Positions 11,165-20,660 of a stretch of DNA of 64,000 bases are shown piece after piece. A program made the position numbers and the translations under genes. The notes under the pieces were generated by a model. The model did no database searches. It was not told the DNA's origin and saw only the letters and a program-made list of their open reading frames with translations. Each line of letters opens with the position of its first letter. Position 1 is the stretch's first letter. Source of the stretch: an uncultured Rikenellaceae bacterium (GTDB taxonomy: Bacteria; Bacteroidota; Bacteroidia; Bacteroidales; Rikenellaceae); the NCBI GenBank assembly GCA_910577285.1, contig CAJTLO010000005.1, positions 104,986 to 168,985 on the forward strand. The letters are read 5' to 3'.

Positions 11165-12631
11165 ATGAAGTCAAAGCTGATGCTCCATAACACCCTTACC
11201 AGGCGCAAGGAGGAGTTCCAACCTGTCAATCCGCCCCATGTGGGCATCTATGTCTGCGGGCCCACGGTCTACGGCGATCCGCATCTGGGTCATGCGCGTC
11301 CGGCCGTCACGTTCGACCTGCTCTTCCGTTACCTCCGCTCGCTCGGCTACAAAGTGCGTTATGTGCGCAACATCACCGATGTGGGGCATCTGGAGAACGA
11401 CGCCGACGAAGGGGAAGACAAGATCACGAAGAAGGCGCGGCTCGAGAAGCTGGAGCCGATGGAGATCGCTCATTATTATACGGAGCGTTACCACGATGCG
11501 ATGCGTGCCTTGGGGGTGCTCTCGCCCTCCATCGAACCGCTCGCTTCGGGGCACATCATCGAACAGATCGCCTACGTGCAGCGCATCCTCGACCGAGGCT
11601 ATGCCTACGTCAGCAACGGCTCGGTCTATTTCGATGTGGAGCGTTACAACCGCGACCACGACTACGGCATCCTTTCGGGGCGCCGTCTGGACGACATGCT
11701 CAGCGGTACGCGCGACCTCGACGGTCAGAGCGACAAGCGCTCTCCGGCCGATTTCGCCCTCTGGAAAAAGGCGGCACCGGAGCACATCATGCGCTGGCCT
11801 TCGCCCTGGAGCGACGGTTTCCCCGGCTGGCACATGGAGTGTTCGGCCATGAGCACCAAATACCTCGGCGATACGTTCGACATTCACGGCGGCGGGATGG
11901 ATCTGATGTTCCCCCACCACGAATGCGAACTGGCGCAGAACACGGCTGCCGAAGGCCACGGCGCCGCGAAATATTGGGTACACAACAACATGATCACCAT
12001 CAACGGGCAGAAGATGGGCAAGTCGCTGGGCAACTTCATCACCCTCGAAGAGCTCTTTACGGGGAACCATGCGTTGCTCGCACAGGCCTATTCGCCGATG
12101 ACCATCCGCTTCTTCATCCTGCAGGCGCATTACCGTTCCACGCTCGATTTCTCGAACGAGGCGTTGCAGGCCGCCGAGAAGGGGCTGGACCGTTTGATGA
12201 AGGCGGTCGAGACGCTCGGCAAGCTTACGCCTTCGGAGCGTTCCACCGTGGAGGTGGAGGAGTTACGGACGCGTTGCGAGGAGGCGATGAACGACGACCT
12301 CAACTCTCCCCTGGTGATTGCCGCGCTGTTCGACTGGGTGCGTATCATCAACCAGATCTACGAAAAGCAGCAGACCATTTCGGAGGAGGACCTGCGGCAG
12401 CTGCGCAGCCTGGTGGGAACCGTCGTGTTCGACATACTCGGTCTGCGCGACGAGAAGGCGACCGGTAGCGATAACCTGGTGGCGCCGCTGGTCGAGACCC
12501 TGCTGGCCGTGCGTGCCGAGGCGAAAGCGGCCAAGGATTGGGCTACCTCCGACCGCATCCGCGACCGGCTGACCGAAATAGGTATCCGGGTCAAGGATCG
12601 CAAGGACGGTTGCGACTGGGAGATCGAGTAA
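11165..12631 (+). CDS. cysS: Cysteinyl-tRNA synthetase
   Basis: Class I aminoacyl-tRNA synthetase that charges tRNA-Cys. The zinc site and HIGH motif appear as CGPTVYGDPHLGHARP near residues 26-41, and further zinc ligands lie in HMECSAM and HHECELAQ. The KMSKS loop is KMGKS at about 283-287. A C-terminal DALR-type helical domain ends with the CysS tail GIxVKDxxDGxxWE. Length 488 is typical. The start is the ATG at 11165, because the family begins about 25 residues before the HIGH region; in-frame codons upstream (from 11069) look non-coding. A weak -7-like TATTTTTA lies at 11032-11039. Confidence 0.97.
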   Translation: MKSKLMLHNTLTRRKEEFQPVNPPHVGIYVCGPTVYGDPHLGHARPAVTFDLLFRYLRSLGYKVRYVRNITDVGHLENDADEGEDKITKKARLEKLEPMEIAHYYTERYHDAMRALGVLSPSIEPLASGHIIEQIAYVQRILDRGYAYVSNGSVYFDVERYNRDHDYGILSGRRLDDMLSGTRDLDGQSDKRSPADFALWKKAAPEHIMRWPSPWSDGFPGWHMECSAMSTKYLGDTFDIHGGGMDLMFPHHECELAQNTAAEGHGAAKYWVHNNMITINGQKMGKSLGNFITLEELFTGNHALLAQAYSPMTIRFFILQAHYRSTLDFSNEALQAAEKGLDRLMKAVETLGKLTPSERSTVEVEELRTRCEEAMNDDLNSPLVIAALFDWVRIINQIYEKQQTISEEDLRQLRSLVGTVVFDILGLRDEKATGSDNLVAPLVETLLAVRAEAKAAKDWATSDRIRDRLTEIGIRVKDRKDGCDWEIE

Positions 12632-12648
12632 CGGGTCCGGGCGGACGA

Positions 12649-12690
12649 TACGACAAGGGCGGGAAGTCGAAACTTCCCGCCCTTGTCGTA
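12649..12690. terminator. Terminator between cysS and the MATE gene
   Basis: An 18-bp perfect stem (12649-12666 with 12673-12690) closes a 6-nt loop TCGAAA. It lies between two convergent genes, 18 nt after the cysS stop and 11 nt beyond the MATE stop, so it probably acts both ways. Confidence 0.75.
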
Positions 12691-12701
12691 TGCAGGGGGC
12701 G

Positions 12702-14072
12702 TCAGATGACTTTTATCCGGTCGGGATGGCGGCGCATTTTGCGTAGCTGGGTCGTCAGCAGGATGCCTGCCAGCAGGGCGGAGAGGCCGTCGGCGATGGG
12801 CATGCTCATCCACACGCCCATGGTCCCGTAGAGGTCGGGCAGCAGGGCCAGCAGCGGTACGAGAAAGAGCAACTGCCGCGTGAGGGAGAGCAGGATGGCC
12901 TTCTGCGGTTTGCCGATGTATTGGAAGAAACCGGAAGATACGATCTGGAAGCCGACGATGGGGAAGGCGAGGACCGATATTCTCAGTCCCATTTCGGCGA
13001 CGTTCAGCAGGGTGGGGTCGTCGGTGAAGAGTCCGGCGACCAGTTGCGGGAAAAAGTGGCCGAGAATGAAGCCCAGCGTGGTCACCCCGACGGCGCAGGC
13101 GATGTTCAGCTTCAGGGTGCGGATCACCCGGTCGAACTGACGGGCGCCGTAGTTGTAGCCCACGATGGGTTGCATGCCCTGGTTGAGTCCGTTCACGATC
13201 ATCACGAAGAGCATCAGCACCCGGTTGACGATGCCGTAGGCCCCGATGGAGATGTCGCCTCCGGTCCTCTTGAGGGCGTTGTTGATGAAGATGACCACGA
13301 TGCTCGCGCATACGTTGAGCAGGAAGGGGGCCAGACCGATGGAGAGCACTTTCCGCACGATGGTGCCGATGAGGCGGAAGGTGCCGCGCTTGAGGTAGAG
13401 GAAATGTTTCCGGTTGAGGAAGTGGACGAATTCGAGCCCCAGCGCCACGCACTGTCCGCTGATGGTGGCGATGGCCGAGCCGCGGACGCCCCAGCCGAAA
13501 CCGAAGATGAAGATGGGGTTGAGGCAGACGATGATGAGGACGGCGGTCAGCATGATGCCCATCGCCTTTTTCGGGTATCCCGAGGCACGCAGGATCTCGT
13601 TCATGCCCATGAAGAGGTGGGTGATGACGTTGCCGCCGAGGATGATGCGCATGAAGTCGCGGGCATAGGGGATGGTCTGGTCGCTCGCCCCGAAGAAGTA
13701 GAGGATGTCGTCGAGGAAGATGAGCCCCAGGGTGGTGAAGGTGAGACCGATCATCACGTTCAGCATGACGGCGTTGCTCAGGATAAGGAATGCCCGCTGT
13801 TTGTTGCCCTGGCCCAGACGGATCGATATGAGCGAGGAGGCACCCACGCCCACCAGCGATCCGAAGGCCGCCATGAGGTTCATCAGCGGCATGGCGATGG
13901 CGAGGCCGCTGATGGCCATTGCACCGACGCCGTGGCCGATGAAGATGCTGTCGATGATGTTGTAGAGCGATGCCGAGGACATCGCGATGATAGCCGGCAG
14001 GGCGTATCGTCTGAGCAGTCTGCCTACGGGTTCGGTACCCAGCAGTTCGGGGTTGTTCTTCGTTAATGTCAT
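12702..14072 (-). CDS. MATE family efflux transporter
   Basis: Inner-membrane multidrug/sodium antiporter of the MATE family, with 12 predicted hydrophobic segments in two similar halves. The first half opens with the typical PVGRLLRRYALPAIIAMSSA and IIDSIFIGHGVGAMA; the second has NGLNQGMQPIVGYNYGA, a MATE hallmark. Length 456 is normal. The substrate is not predictable. The start at 14072 places the first helix about 25 residues in. An exact -7 element (TACCTTTG) lies about 90 nt upstream. The 3' end is convergent with cysS. Confidence 0.93.
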   Translation of the reverse strand: MTLTKNNPELLGTEPVGRLLRRYALPAIIAMSSASLYNIIDSIFIGHGVGAMAISGLAIAMPLMNLMAAFGSLVGVGASSLISIRLGQGNKQRAFLILSNAVMLNVMIGLTFTTLGLIFLDDILYFFGASDQTIPYARDFMRIILGGNVITHLFMGMNEILRASGYPKKAMGIMLTAVLIIVCLNPIFIFGFGWGVRGSAIATISGQCVALGLEFVHFLNRKHFLYLKRGTFRLIGTIVRKVLSIGLAPFLLNVCASIVVIFINNALKRTGGDISIGAYGIVNRVLMLFVMIVNGLNQGMQPIVGYNYGARQFDRVIRTLKLNIACAVGVTTLGFILGHFFPQLVAGLFTDDPTLLNVAEMGLRISVLAFPIVGFQIVSSGFFQYIGKPQKAILLSLTRQLLFLVPLLALLPDLYGTMGVWMSMPIADGLSALLAGILLTTQLRKMRRHPDRIKVI

Positions 14073-14159
14073 AGGTGCTTTTGGCCGGAAAGGGGAATTG
14101 AGAGGATACGGGTGTACGGTACCCGATCGTGGGGTGGAAGTCCCGTCCCTAAGGCGGTG

Positions 14160-14167
14160 CAAAGGTA
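14160..14167 (-). promoter_or_regulatory. MATE gene -7 element
   Basis: TACCTTTG on the minus strand matches TAnnTTTG exactly and would give a leader of about 80 nt. The -33 region has no clear TTTG. Confidence 0.45.
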
Positions 14168-14230
14168 CGGAATATCTCCGAATATCCCGTGCGGGATGTT
14201 TTTTTCGATGGCGCGTTGGCCGGTGTCGCT

Positions 14231-14266
14231 TTCACGGGACGAAAGGTGAAACGCCGCATCGCCATG
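14231..14266 (+). repeat. Inverted 36-nt copy of lon coding sequence
   Basis: The plus strand here matches the lon sense strand at 14979-15014 (which lies on the minus strand) at 34 of 36 positions; the two mismatches are adjacent. A further GGTGTCG lies just before it in both copies. The matching lon segment encodes FTGRKVKDRIAM. The two copies are therefore inverted repeats about 710 bp apart, one in lon and one in the gene-free stretch beyond its terminator. Confidence 0.75.
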
Positions 14267-14267
14267 C

Positions 14268-14702
14268 ACCGGCGGTTCGCTGTTCCGTATGGTGCGGATC
14301 GGTCGGAGGGCATGGAAGGGGACTGTGCGGGAGAGGAAAGGGGAGCTCTTGTCGTCGGATGTCGCGGGTTCCGGGACTTCGGAAACCGTCGGGTTTGTCG
14401 CAAGGGAGCAGCCGGTGTCCGGAACGCGCTCCGGGGACCGGGCGGCAATGCGGTGCCGGTCGGGGCAGCGATCGTCGCATGGCGCCGCATCGCTGTGTCG
14501 GTCGGGCTTCGGATTTCCGGCCGGGAGAGGAGAGGGGCGGTCTTGTCGACCCGTTTCGGTGCGGGTTGTTGCGCTGTCGGTCTGTTTTCGCGGGGCGGTT
14601 CGGGGTGGTATGGGGGAGTTTTCTCCGGGCGAAAAGGATGTGGGGGCGGGCGTTCCGGGGATTCTTTCGCACCGGCGGCTCGTCTCCGGTGCGGGGTGCA
14701 AA
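14268..14702. other. GC-rich gene-free stretch
   Basis: Overlapping open frames exist on both strands but they lack family resemblance and look like a by-product of high GC. Nothing else was recognised between the lon-like fragment and the lon terminator. Confidence 0.35.
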
Positions 14703-14742
14703 CACGAGGCTCCCGGCGGAAATTTCCGCCGGGAGCCTCGTG
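14703..14742 (-). terminator. lon terminator, perfect palindrome
   Basis: A perfect 40-nt palindrome: 14703-14722 (CACGAGGCTCCCGGCGGAAA) pairs with 14723-14742. It starts 24 nt beyond the lon stop. There is no T tract on either side. Confidence 0.65.
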
Positions 14743-14765
14743 TCGGGTACATCGGTCCCGTGTTC

Positions 14766-17195
14766 CTATTTTTCGAGGGCGATCTCCAGCACCTGTTCGT
14801 TCGTGCGGACGAAGTGGAATTTCAGCCCCTTGATGTAGTCTTCCTGAATCTCTGCGATGTCCTTCTCGTTGTCTTCGCTGAGGATGATCTCTTCGATACC
14901 GGCACGTTTGGCGGCGAGAATCTTCTCCTTGATACCGCCCACGGGCAGTACCCGTCCGCGGAGCGTCGTTTCGCCCGTCATGGCGATGCGGTCTTTCACC
15001 TTTCGTCCCGTGAAGGTCGACACCAGCGAGGTCATCATGGTGATGCCGGCGCTCGGACCGTCTTTCGGAATGGCTCCTTCGGGCACGTGGATGTTGATGT
15101 CGAAGTTCTCGAACTTCTCCCGGTCGATGCCGAGTTCGGCATAGTGGGCCTTCGTCCATTCGAGGGCGATCGTCGCCGACTCCTTCATCACGTCGCCGAG
15201 GTTGCCCGTGAGGCTCAACTTGCCTTTGCCGGGGCTGAGGATCGATTCGATGTAGAGGATGTCGCCGCCGACCTCGGTCCATGCCAGGCCGGTGACTACG
15301 CCCGTGATGCCGCTCACTTCGTACTTCTCGTTGCGGAATTTGGGCATGCCGAGTATCTTTTCCAGCTCCCCGGCCGCTATTTCGGGCGTATAGGTCTGTT
15401 CGAATCCGATCTCCTTGGCCCGGTGACGGGCTATCTTGGCGAGCATCTTGTCCAGTCCGCGCACACCCGCCTCACGGGTGTAGTCGGAGATGATCCGCTC
15501 CATCACCTCGCGCGATATGAGCAGGCTCTCCTCCGGTATGCCGTGTGCCTCGCGCTCCTTGGGGAGCAGGTGGCGCAGACCGATCTCGATCTTCTCTTCG
15601 AGCAGGTAGCCGGGGATGTTGATCATCTCCATGCGGTCGCGCAGGGCCGGGTGTACGTTCTGTATGTTGTTGGCCGTGGCGATGAAGAGCGTTTTGGAGA
15701 GGTCGTATTCCGTGTCGAGGTAGTTGTCGTGGAACGTGGTGTTCTGTTCCGGGTCGAGCACCTCCAGCAACGCCGACGACGGGTCGCCGTGGTTGCCCAC
15801 GCCGATCTTGTCCACCTCGTCGAGGATGATGACCGGGTTGGAGGAGCCGCACCGTTTGATGGTCTGGATGATCCGCCCCGGCATCGCGCCGATGTAGGTG
15901 CGCCGATGGCCGCGGATCTCCGATTCGTCGTGCAGACCGCCCAGCGAGATGCGTCCGAATTTGCGGCCCAGCGCCTCGGCGACCGATTTGCCGAGCGACG
16001 TCTTCCCCACTCCGGGAGGGCCGTAGAGGCAGATGATCGGCGATTTGAGGTCGCCTTTGAGCTTGATGACGGCCAGGTGTTCCAGCAGTCGTTCCTTGAC
16101 CTCGTCCAGGCCGAAATGGTCGTTGTCGAGCCTTTCGCGGGCGTGCTTGAGGTCGAGGTTGTCCTGCGTGCATTCGCCCCAGGGAAGCTCCAGCATGAGC
16201 TCCAGGTAGTTCATCTGCACCGAGTACTCCGCCACGGCGGGGTTCAGCCGTTCGAGCTTGTTGAGCTCCTTGTTGAACAGCTCGCCGACCTCCTCGCTCC
16301 ACTTCTTGGTTTTGGCCTCCTCGCGCATGCGGGCGATCTCGGCTTCGTCGTCGTTGCCGCCCAGCTCCTCCTGGATGGTGCGTATCTGCTGCTGGAGGTA
16401 GTACTCCTTCTGCTGCTGGTCTATGTCCTGTTTGACCTTGCTCTGGATCTTGTTCTTGAGCTCCACGAGCTGCTGTTCGCGCACGAGAATCTCCAGCAGG
16501 CGACGGGCGCGGGCCAGCAGCCCCGGCGCTTCGAGCAACCGTTGCCGGTCGGCATCCTCGAAATCGAGGTTGGAGCAGATGAAATTGATGATGCCCCGCT
16601 TGCTGTCGATGTTCTTGATGGCGAACGAAGCCTCCTTGGGAATGTTGGGCGAAACGCTGATGATGTTCAGCGCCACGTCCTTGATGGATTCCACGAGCGC
16701 TTCGAACTCGACGTTGCCGGCCGAAGGGGTCGAATCCTTCAGCGGCGTGACCGTGGCGGTGAAGTAGGGTTCGGAGGCGAGGTATTCGTTGATCTCGATC
16801 TTTTCCAGACCGTGCAGGATAACGGTCAGGTTGCCGTTGGGCATGTCCAGCGTTTTCAGGATTCGGGCGGCCGTACCGATGCGGTACATGTCGTCCGGAG
16901 CGGGCTGTTCTACGTCGGACTCCTTCTGGAGCACCGCACCCAGGATTCCCGTGCCGGCCTCCACGTCGCGGATCAGCTTCATGGATTTCTCCCGGCCTAC
17001 CGTGATGGGGGTGATGGAGCCGGGAAACAGTACCGAGCTGCGCAACGAAAGGATGGGCAGCGATGCGGGGATCTGGTAGTTCTCCGAAAGTTCGTCTTCG
17101 CTTTCGGTTACTATCGGGATGACCTGGTTGTGTCCCTCCTGCAGGTCGGAGATGTCCGACAAAATGTCTATTTCTATCTTTTTCTTCTTACTCAT
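14766..17195 (-). CDS. lon: ATP-dependent protease Lon
   Basis: Cytosolic AAA+ serine protease for misfolded and regulatory proteins. The N-terminal LON substrate domain covers about residues 40-240 (LPILSLRSSVLFPGS), a long coiled-coil linker follows, then the AAA+ module with Walker A GPPGVGKTS (Lys398) and Walker B ILDEVDK. The C-terminal protease domain carries the catalytic Ser715 in PKDGPSAGITM and, by family spacing, Lys758 in PVGGIKEKI. Length 809 is normal. The basic, lysine-rich N-terminus (SKKKKIEID) is common in Bacteroidetes. The gene is divergent from valS, and a lon-derived 36-nt fragment lies inverted beyond its 3' end. Confidence 0.98.
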   Translation of the reverse strand: MSKKKKIEIDILSDISDLQEGHNQVIPIVTESEDELSENYQIPASLPILSLRSSVLFPGSITPITVGREKSMKLIRDVEAGTGILGAVLQKESDVEQPAPDDMYRIGTAARILKTLDMPNGNLTVILHGLEKIEINEYLASEPYFTATVTPLKDSTPSAGNVEFEALVESIKDVALNIISVSPNIPKEASFAIKNIDSKRGIINFICSNLDFEDADRQRLLEAPGLLARARRLLEILVREQQLVELKNKIQSKVKQDIDQQQKEYYLQQQIRTIQEELGGNDDEAEIARMREEAKTKKWSEEVGELFNKELNKLERLNPAVAEYSVQMNYLELMLELPWGECTQDNLDLKHARERLDNDHFGLDEVKERLLEHLAVIKLKGDLKSPIICLYGPPGVGKTSLGKSVAEALGRKFGRISLGGLHDESEIRGHRRTYIGAMPGRIIQTIKRCGSSNPVIILDEVDKIGVGNHGDPSSALLEVLDPEQNTTFHDNYLDTEYDLSKTLFIATANNIQNVHPALRDRMEMINIPGYLLEEKIEIGLRHLLPKEREAHGIPEESLLISREVMERIISDYTREAGVRGLDKMLAKIARHRAKEIGFEQTYTPEIAAGELEKILGMPKFRNEKYEVSGITGVVTGLAWTEVGGDILYIESILSPGKGKLSLTGNLGDVMKESATIALEWTKAHYAELGIDREKFENFDINIHVPEGAIPKDGPSAGITMMTSLVSTFTGRKVKDRIAMTGETTLRGRVLPVGGIKEKILAAKRAGIEEIILSEDNEKDIAEIQEDYIKGLKFHFVRTNEQVLEIALEK

Positions 17196-17226
17196 TCTTA
17201 ACGAAATCTTCTTTCGAATTCGGGCA

Positions 17227-17234
17227 CAAAGATA
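17227..17234 (-). promoter_or_regulatory. lon -7 element
   Basis: TATCTTTG on the minus strand is an exact -7 match, about 32 nt upstream of the lon ATG. No TTTG is seen at -33. Confidence 0.5.
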
Positions 17235-17324
17235 ACGAATCCTTTTCCCTAAATGTTATGTGTATCCCGAAAACGATCATTAGTTTATTAACACTTCCGG
17301 CGTCCGTCCGAACACCAAAATCAT

Positions 17325-17332
17325 TATCTTTG
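17325..17332 (+). promoter_or_regulatory. valS -7 element
   Basis: TATCTTTG is an exact match and would start the transcript about 30 nt before the valS ATG at 17371. With the lon element it forms a compact divergent promoter pair. Confidence 0.55.
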
Positions 17333-17370
17333 CAATTCACTCATTTTGCAAACGGAAATATTCGTACACT

Positions 17371-19992
17371 ATGAAGATAGCAGACAAATACATCCCTCAG
17401 GAACTCGAAGGCAAGTGGTACGACTACTGGCTCGCGGGCGGGTACTTTCATTCGGAACCTGACAGCAGACCTTCTTATACAATAGTCATACCACCCCCGA
17501 ACGTCACGGGGATGCTGCACATGGGACACATGCTCAACAACACCCTGCAGGATGTGCTTGTCCGCCGTGCCAGGATGAACGGAATGAACGCCTGCTGGGT
17601 ACCGGGTACCGACCACGCCTCGATAGCCACCGAGGCCAAGGTGGTGGCCAGACTCCGGGAGCAGGGCATCGAGAAGTCGTCGCTCACGCGCGAGGAGTTC
17701 CTGCGCCATGCCTGGCAGTGGAAAGAGGAGCACGGAGGCATTATCCTCAAACAGCTCCGCCGGCTGGGGGCCTCGTGCGACTGGGACCGTACGGCCTTCA
17801 CCATGGACGAGGTGCGTTCCCGGAGCGTGATCCGCGTCTTCGTGGACCTTTACAACAAGGGGCTGATCTACCGCGGGGTACGGATGGTGAACTGGGACCC
17901 CGCCGCCCGGACGGCCCTTTCGGACGAGGAGGTGGTGTTCACCGAAACCCACGGCAAGCTCTACTACCTGCGCTACATGCTGGAGGAGGGCGAGGGGTAC
18001 CTGACGGTGGCCACGACCCGGCCGGAGACGATACTCGGCGACGTGGCCCTCTGCGTCAACCCCAACGATCCCCGTTACAAGGGCGTGGTAGGGCATGCGG
18101 TGCGGGTGCCGATCGTGGGCAGGTCCATTCCCGTGATTGCGGACGATTATGTGGATACGGAGTTCGGAACGGGCGTGCTGAAAGTGACTCCGGCTCACGA
18201 TGTGAACGACTACGTGATAGGCGAAAAATACAACCTCGAGGTCATCGATATCTTCAATCCGGACGGTACGGTGAACGGCAAGGTGGGCCTTTACGAAGGC
18301 ATGGACCGTTTTGCGCTGCGCGAACGGATCGAGAAGGATCTGGACGAAGCCGGTCTGCTCGAGAAGACGGAAGCCTATACCAACAATGTCGGTTTCTCGG
18401 AGCGTACGCACGTGCCCATCGAACCGAAGCTCTCCATGCAGTGGTTCCTGAAGATGGACAAGCTGGCGGTTCCGGCGCTCGATGCCGTCATGGACGACAT
18501 CATCCGTTTCGTGCCCTCCAAGTTCCGGAACACCTACCGGCACTGGATGGAGAACATCAAGGACTGGTGCATTTCGCGTCAGCTCTGGTGGGGACACCGC
18601 ATTCCTGCATGGTATCTTCCCGAGGGGGGATACGTGGTGGCCGAAACGGCGGAGGAGGCGTTGGAGCTTGCCCGCCGCAAGAGCGGCGCCGAGCTGCAGC
18701 TCGCCGACCTGCGGCAGGACGACGACGTGCTGGATACGTGGTTCAGCTCGTGGCTGTGGCCCATTGCGCTCTTCGACGGTATCATGAATCCCGGTAATCC
18801 GGAGATACGCTACTACTATCCGACCAACGATCTGGTGACGGCACCCGACATCATCTTCTTCTGGGTGGCACGCATGATTATGGCCGGTTACGAATACATG
18901 CAGGAGAAGCCTTTCGGAAGTGTCTATTTCACGGGCCTGGTGCGTGATAAGCTGGGGCGCAAGATGAGCAAGTCGCTCGGCAACTCGCCCGATCCGCTCG
19001 ACCTGATCGACCGTTACGGTGCCGACGGGGTCCGTGTGGCCATGCTGCTCTGCTCGACGGCGGGCAACGACATCATGTTCGACGAAGGGATGTGCGAGCA
19101 GGGGCGCAACTTCGGAAACAAGATATGGAACGCTTTCCGGCTGGTAAGTTCGTGGAGCGTGGACGAAGGGGCCAAACAGCCCGAAAGCAGCCGTCTGGCA
19201 GTGGAGTGGTTCGCCAACCTGCTCGACAGGAGCCTGGCCGGCATCGAGGCCGATTTTGCGGCATACCGCATCTCCGACGCGTTCATGAAACTTTACCGGC
19301 TGTTCTGGGACGAGTTCTCCGGTTGGTATCTGGAGATGGTGAAACCTGCCTACGGTGCCCCCGTGGACGGTACGACCTTCGCACAGACCCGCGGTTTCTT
19401 CGACAAGCTGTTGCGCATGCTCCATCCCTTCATGCCTTTCGTGACGGAGGAGTTGTGGCAGCACCTCGCTCCGAGGTCGGAGGGGCAGAGCATTATGGTG
19501 AGCGACATGCCGCGTGCGGCCGCATGGGACGACGCCCTGCTGGCTCGTTTCGAATGGGTGAAAGAGTGCGTGACGGCGGTGCGCAACATCCGTCAGCAAC
19601 AGAATATTCCCAACAAGGAGGCCCTTGCGCTGAAGGTGATCCGCGACGGAAACTACCATGAGGAGTATGATCCGCTGTTGGCGAAGATGGCGAACCTGTC
19701 GGGTGTGGAGTGCGTGAGCGAGAAGAATCCGGCAGCACCTTCGTTCATCGTCAAGACCACGGAGTATTTCGTGCCGCTCGACGGCATGGTGGATGTGGAG
19801 GCCGAGTTGCGCAAGCTGGCCGACGAGGTGACCTATCTGGAGGGATTCCTCGCTTCGGTGATGAAGAAGCTCTCCAACGAACGCTTCGTGAGCGGGGCCC
19901 CGCAGAAGGTGGTGGAGACCGAGTATGCCAAGAAGAACGACGCCGAGGCGAAGATCAAGGCGTTGCGCGAACGCATGGCGGCCCTGAAATAA
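17371..19992 (+). CDS. valS: Valyl-tRNA synthetase
   Basis: Class I synthetase charging tRNA-Val, with an editing domain against threonine. The HIGH motif is in PPPNVTGMLHMGHM (about residues 44-57). The CP1 editing domain includes the ATTRPETILGD motif. The KMSKS loop is at 531-535 (GRKMSKSLGNSPDP). An anticodon-binding domain follows, and the last 70 residues form the valyl-specific coiled-coil arm (LRKLADEVTYLEGFLASVMKKL). Length 873 matches Bacteroidetes orthologues. mgsA follows after 114 bp on the same strand. Confidence 0.98.
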   Translation: MKIADKYIPQELEGKWYDYWLAGGYFHSEPDSRPSYTIVIPPPNVTGMLHMGHMLNNTLQDVLVRRARMNGMNACWVPGTDHASIATEAKVVARLREQGIEKSSLTREEFLRHAWQWKEEHGGIILKQLRRLGASCDWDRTAFTMDEVRSRSVIRVFVDLYNKGLIYRGVRMVNWDPAARTALSDEEVVFTETHGKLYYLRYMLEEGEGYLTVATTRPETILGDVALCVNPNDPRYKGVVGHAVRVPIVGRSIPVIADDYVDTEFGTGVLKVTPAHDVNDYVIGEKYNLEVIDIFNPDGTVNGKVGLYEGMDRFALRERIEKDLDEAGLLEKTEAYTNNVGFSERTHVPIEPKLSMQWFLKMDKLAVPALDAVMDDIIRFVPSKFRNTYRHWMENIKDWCISRQLWWGHRIPAWYLPEGGYVVAETAEEALELARRKSGAELQLADLRQDDDVLDTWFSSWLWPIALFDGIMNPGNPEIRYYYPTNDLVTAPDIIFFWVARMIMAGYEYMQEKPFGSVYFTGLVRDKLGRKMSKSLGNSPDPLDLIDRYGADGVRVAMLLCSTAGNDIMFDEGMCEQGRNFGNKIWNAFRLVSSWSVDEGAKQPESSRLAVEWFANLLDRSLAGIEADFAAYRISDAFMKLYRLFWDEFSGWYLEMVKPAYGAPVDGTTFAQTRGFFDKLLRMLHPFMPFVTEELWQHLAPRSEGQSIMVSDMPRAAAWDDALLARFEWVKECVTAVRNIRQQQNIPNKEALALKVIRDGNYHEEYDPLLAKMANLSGVECVSEKNPAAPSFIVKTTEYFVPLDGMVDVEAELRKLADEVTYLEGFLASVMKKLSNERFVSGAPQKVVETEYAKKNDAEAKIKALRERMAALK

Positions 19993-20106
19993 GAGGGCGG
20001 GACGGTGTTCCGTCGGGGTGGGATGCGCCCGCTCCCGGCGCCCGTGTCCGCAGCGGATTGCCTGTTGCCGCAAACGACAGGAAGTGTAATATCATATACG
20101 AAACGT

Positions 20107-20574
20107 ATGGAAAGAAGGAAGACGATTGCGCTGGTGGCGCACGACAATATGAAACCCGATCTGGTGGAGTGGGTGGACGGGCACCGCGAATCGCTGCTCT
20201 GCCACAGCCTGGTGTGTACGGGAACGACGGGAAAGATGATTTCCAAGGTGTTGATAGGCGAGAAGGGCGACGGCAAGTGCCGGCTCGACGTGCGGTTGCT
20301 GAAGTCGGGACCTCTCGGCGGCGACCAGCAGTTGGGCGCCATGATTGCCGAGGGCGGCATCGATGCCCTGATCTTTTTCTGGGACCCGATGGAGGCCCAG
20401 CCGCACGACGTGGATGTGAAGGCGTTGCTGCGCCTGGCCACGCTCTATAATGTTCCCACGGCGGTGAATCGTTCCACAGCCGATTTCATGCTCTCTTCGC
20501 CGTTGTTTGACGGGGATTACGAACCGATGGTAAAGGATTACCGCAGTTACGTGGAGCGCAGCCTGGACCGGTAG
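20107..20574 (+). CDS. mgsA: Methylglyoxal synthase
   Basis: Converts dihydroxyacetone phosphate to methylglyoxal and phosphate, a bypass of lower glycolysis under phosphate limitation. The 155-residue protein shows the family order: ALVAHDNMKPDLVEW at the start, CTGTTGKMI phosphate-binding loop, SGPLGGDQQLGAMI, FFWDPMEAQPHDVDVKALLR with the active-site Asp, and NRSTADFML near the end. The start at 20107 is set by the family's N-terminal motif; codons upstream in the same frame are not conserved-looking. It may be co-transcribed with valS, and a T-tract terminator lies 54 nt after the stop. Confidence 0.96.
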   Translation: MERRKTIALVAHDNMKPDLVEWVDGHRESLLCHSLVCTGTTGKMISKVLIGEKGDGKCRLDVRLLKSGPLGGDQQLGAMIAEGGIDALIFFWDPMEAQPHDVDVKALLRLATLYNVPTAVNRSTADFMLSSPLFDGDYEPMVKDYRSYVERSLDR

Positions 20575-20627
20575 GGATCGGGACGGTATGTCGTCTCGGG
20601 GGAGAGGTTTCTTTCCCGGGCGGTTCT

Positions 20628-20660
20628 ATCCCGTTCTGCAATTTGCAGAACGGGATTTTT
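20628..20660 (+). terminator. mgsA terminator
   Basis: ATCCCGTTCTGCA (20628-20640) pairs perfectly with TGCAGAACGGGAT (20644-20656) around a 3-nt loop and runs into TTTTT. A textbook intrinsic terminator. Confidence 0.85.

Noticed and set aside
14289..17201. A 970-codon plus-strand open frame across lon
   Set aside because: It is antisense to lon over almost its whole length, has no recognisable domain, and arises from GC-rich third positions in lon. lon itself has intact catalytic motifs.
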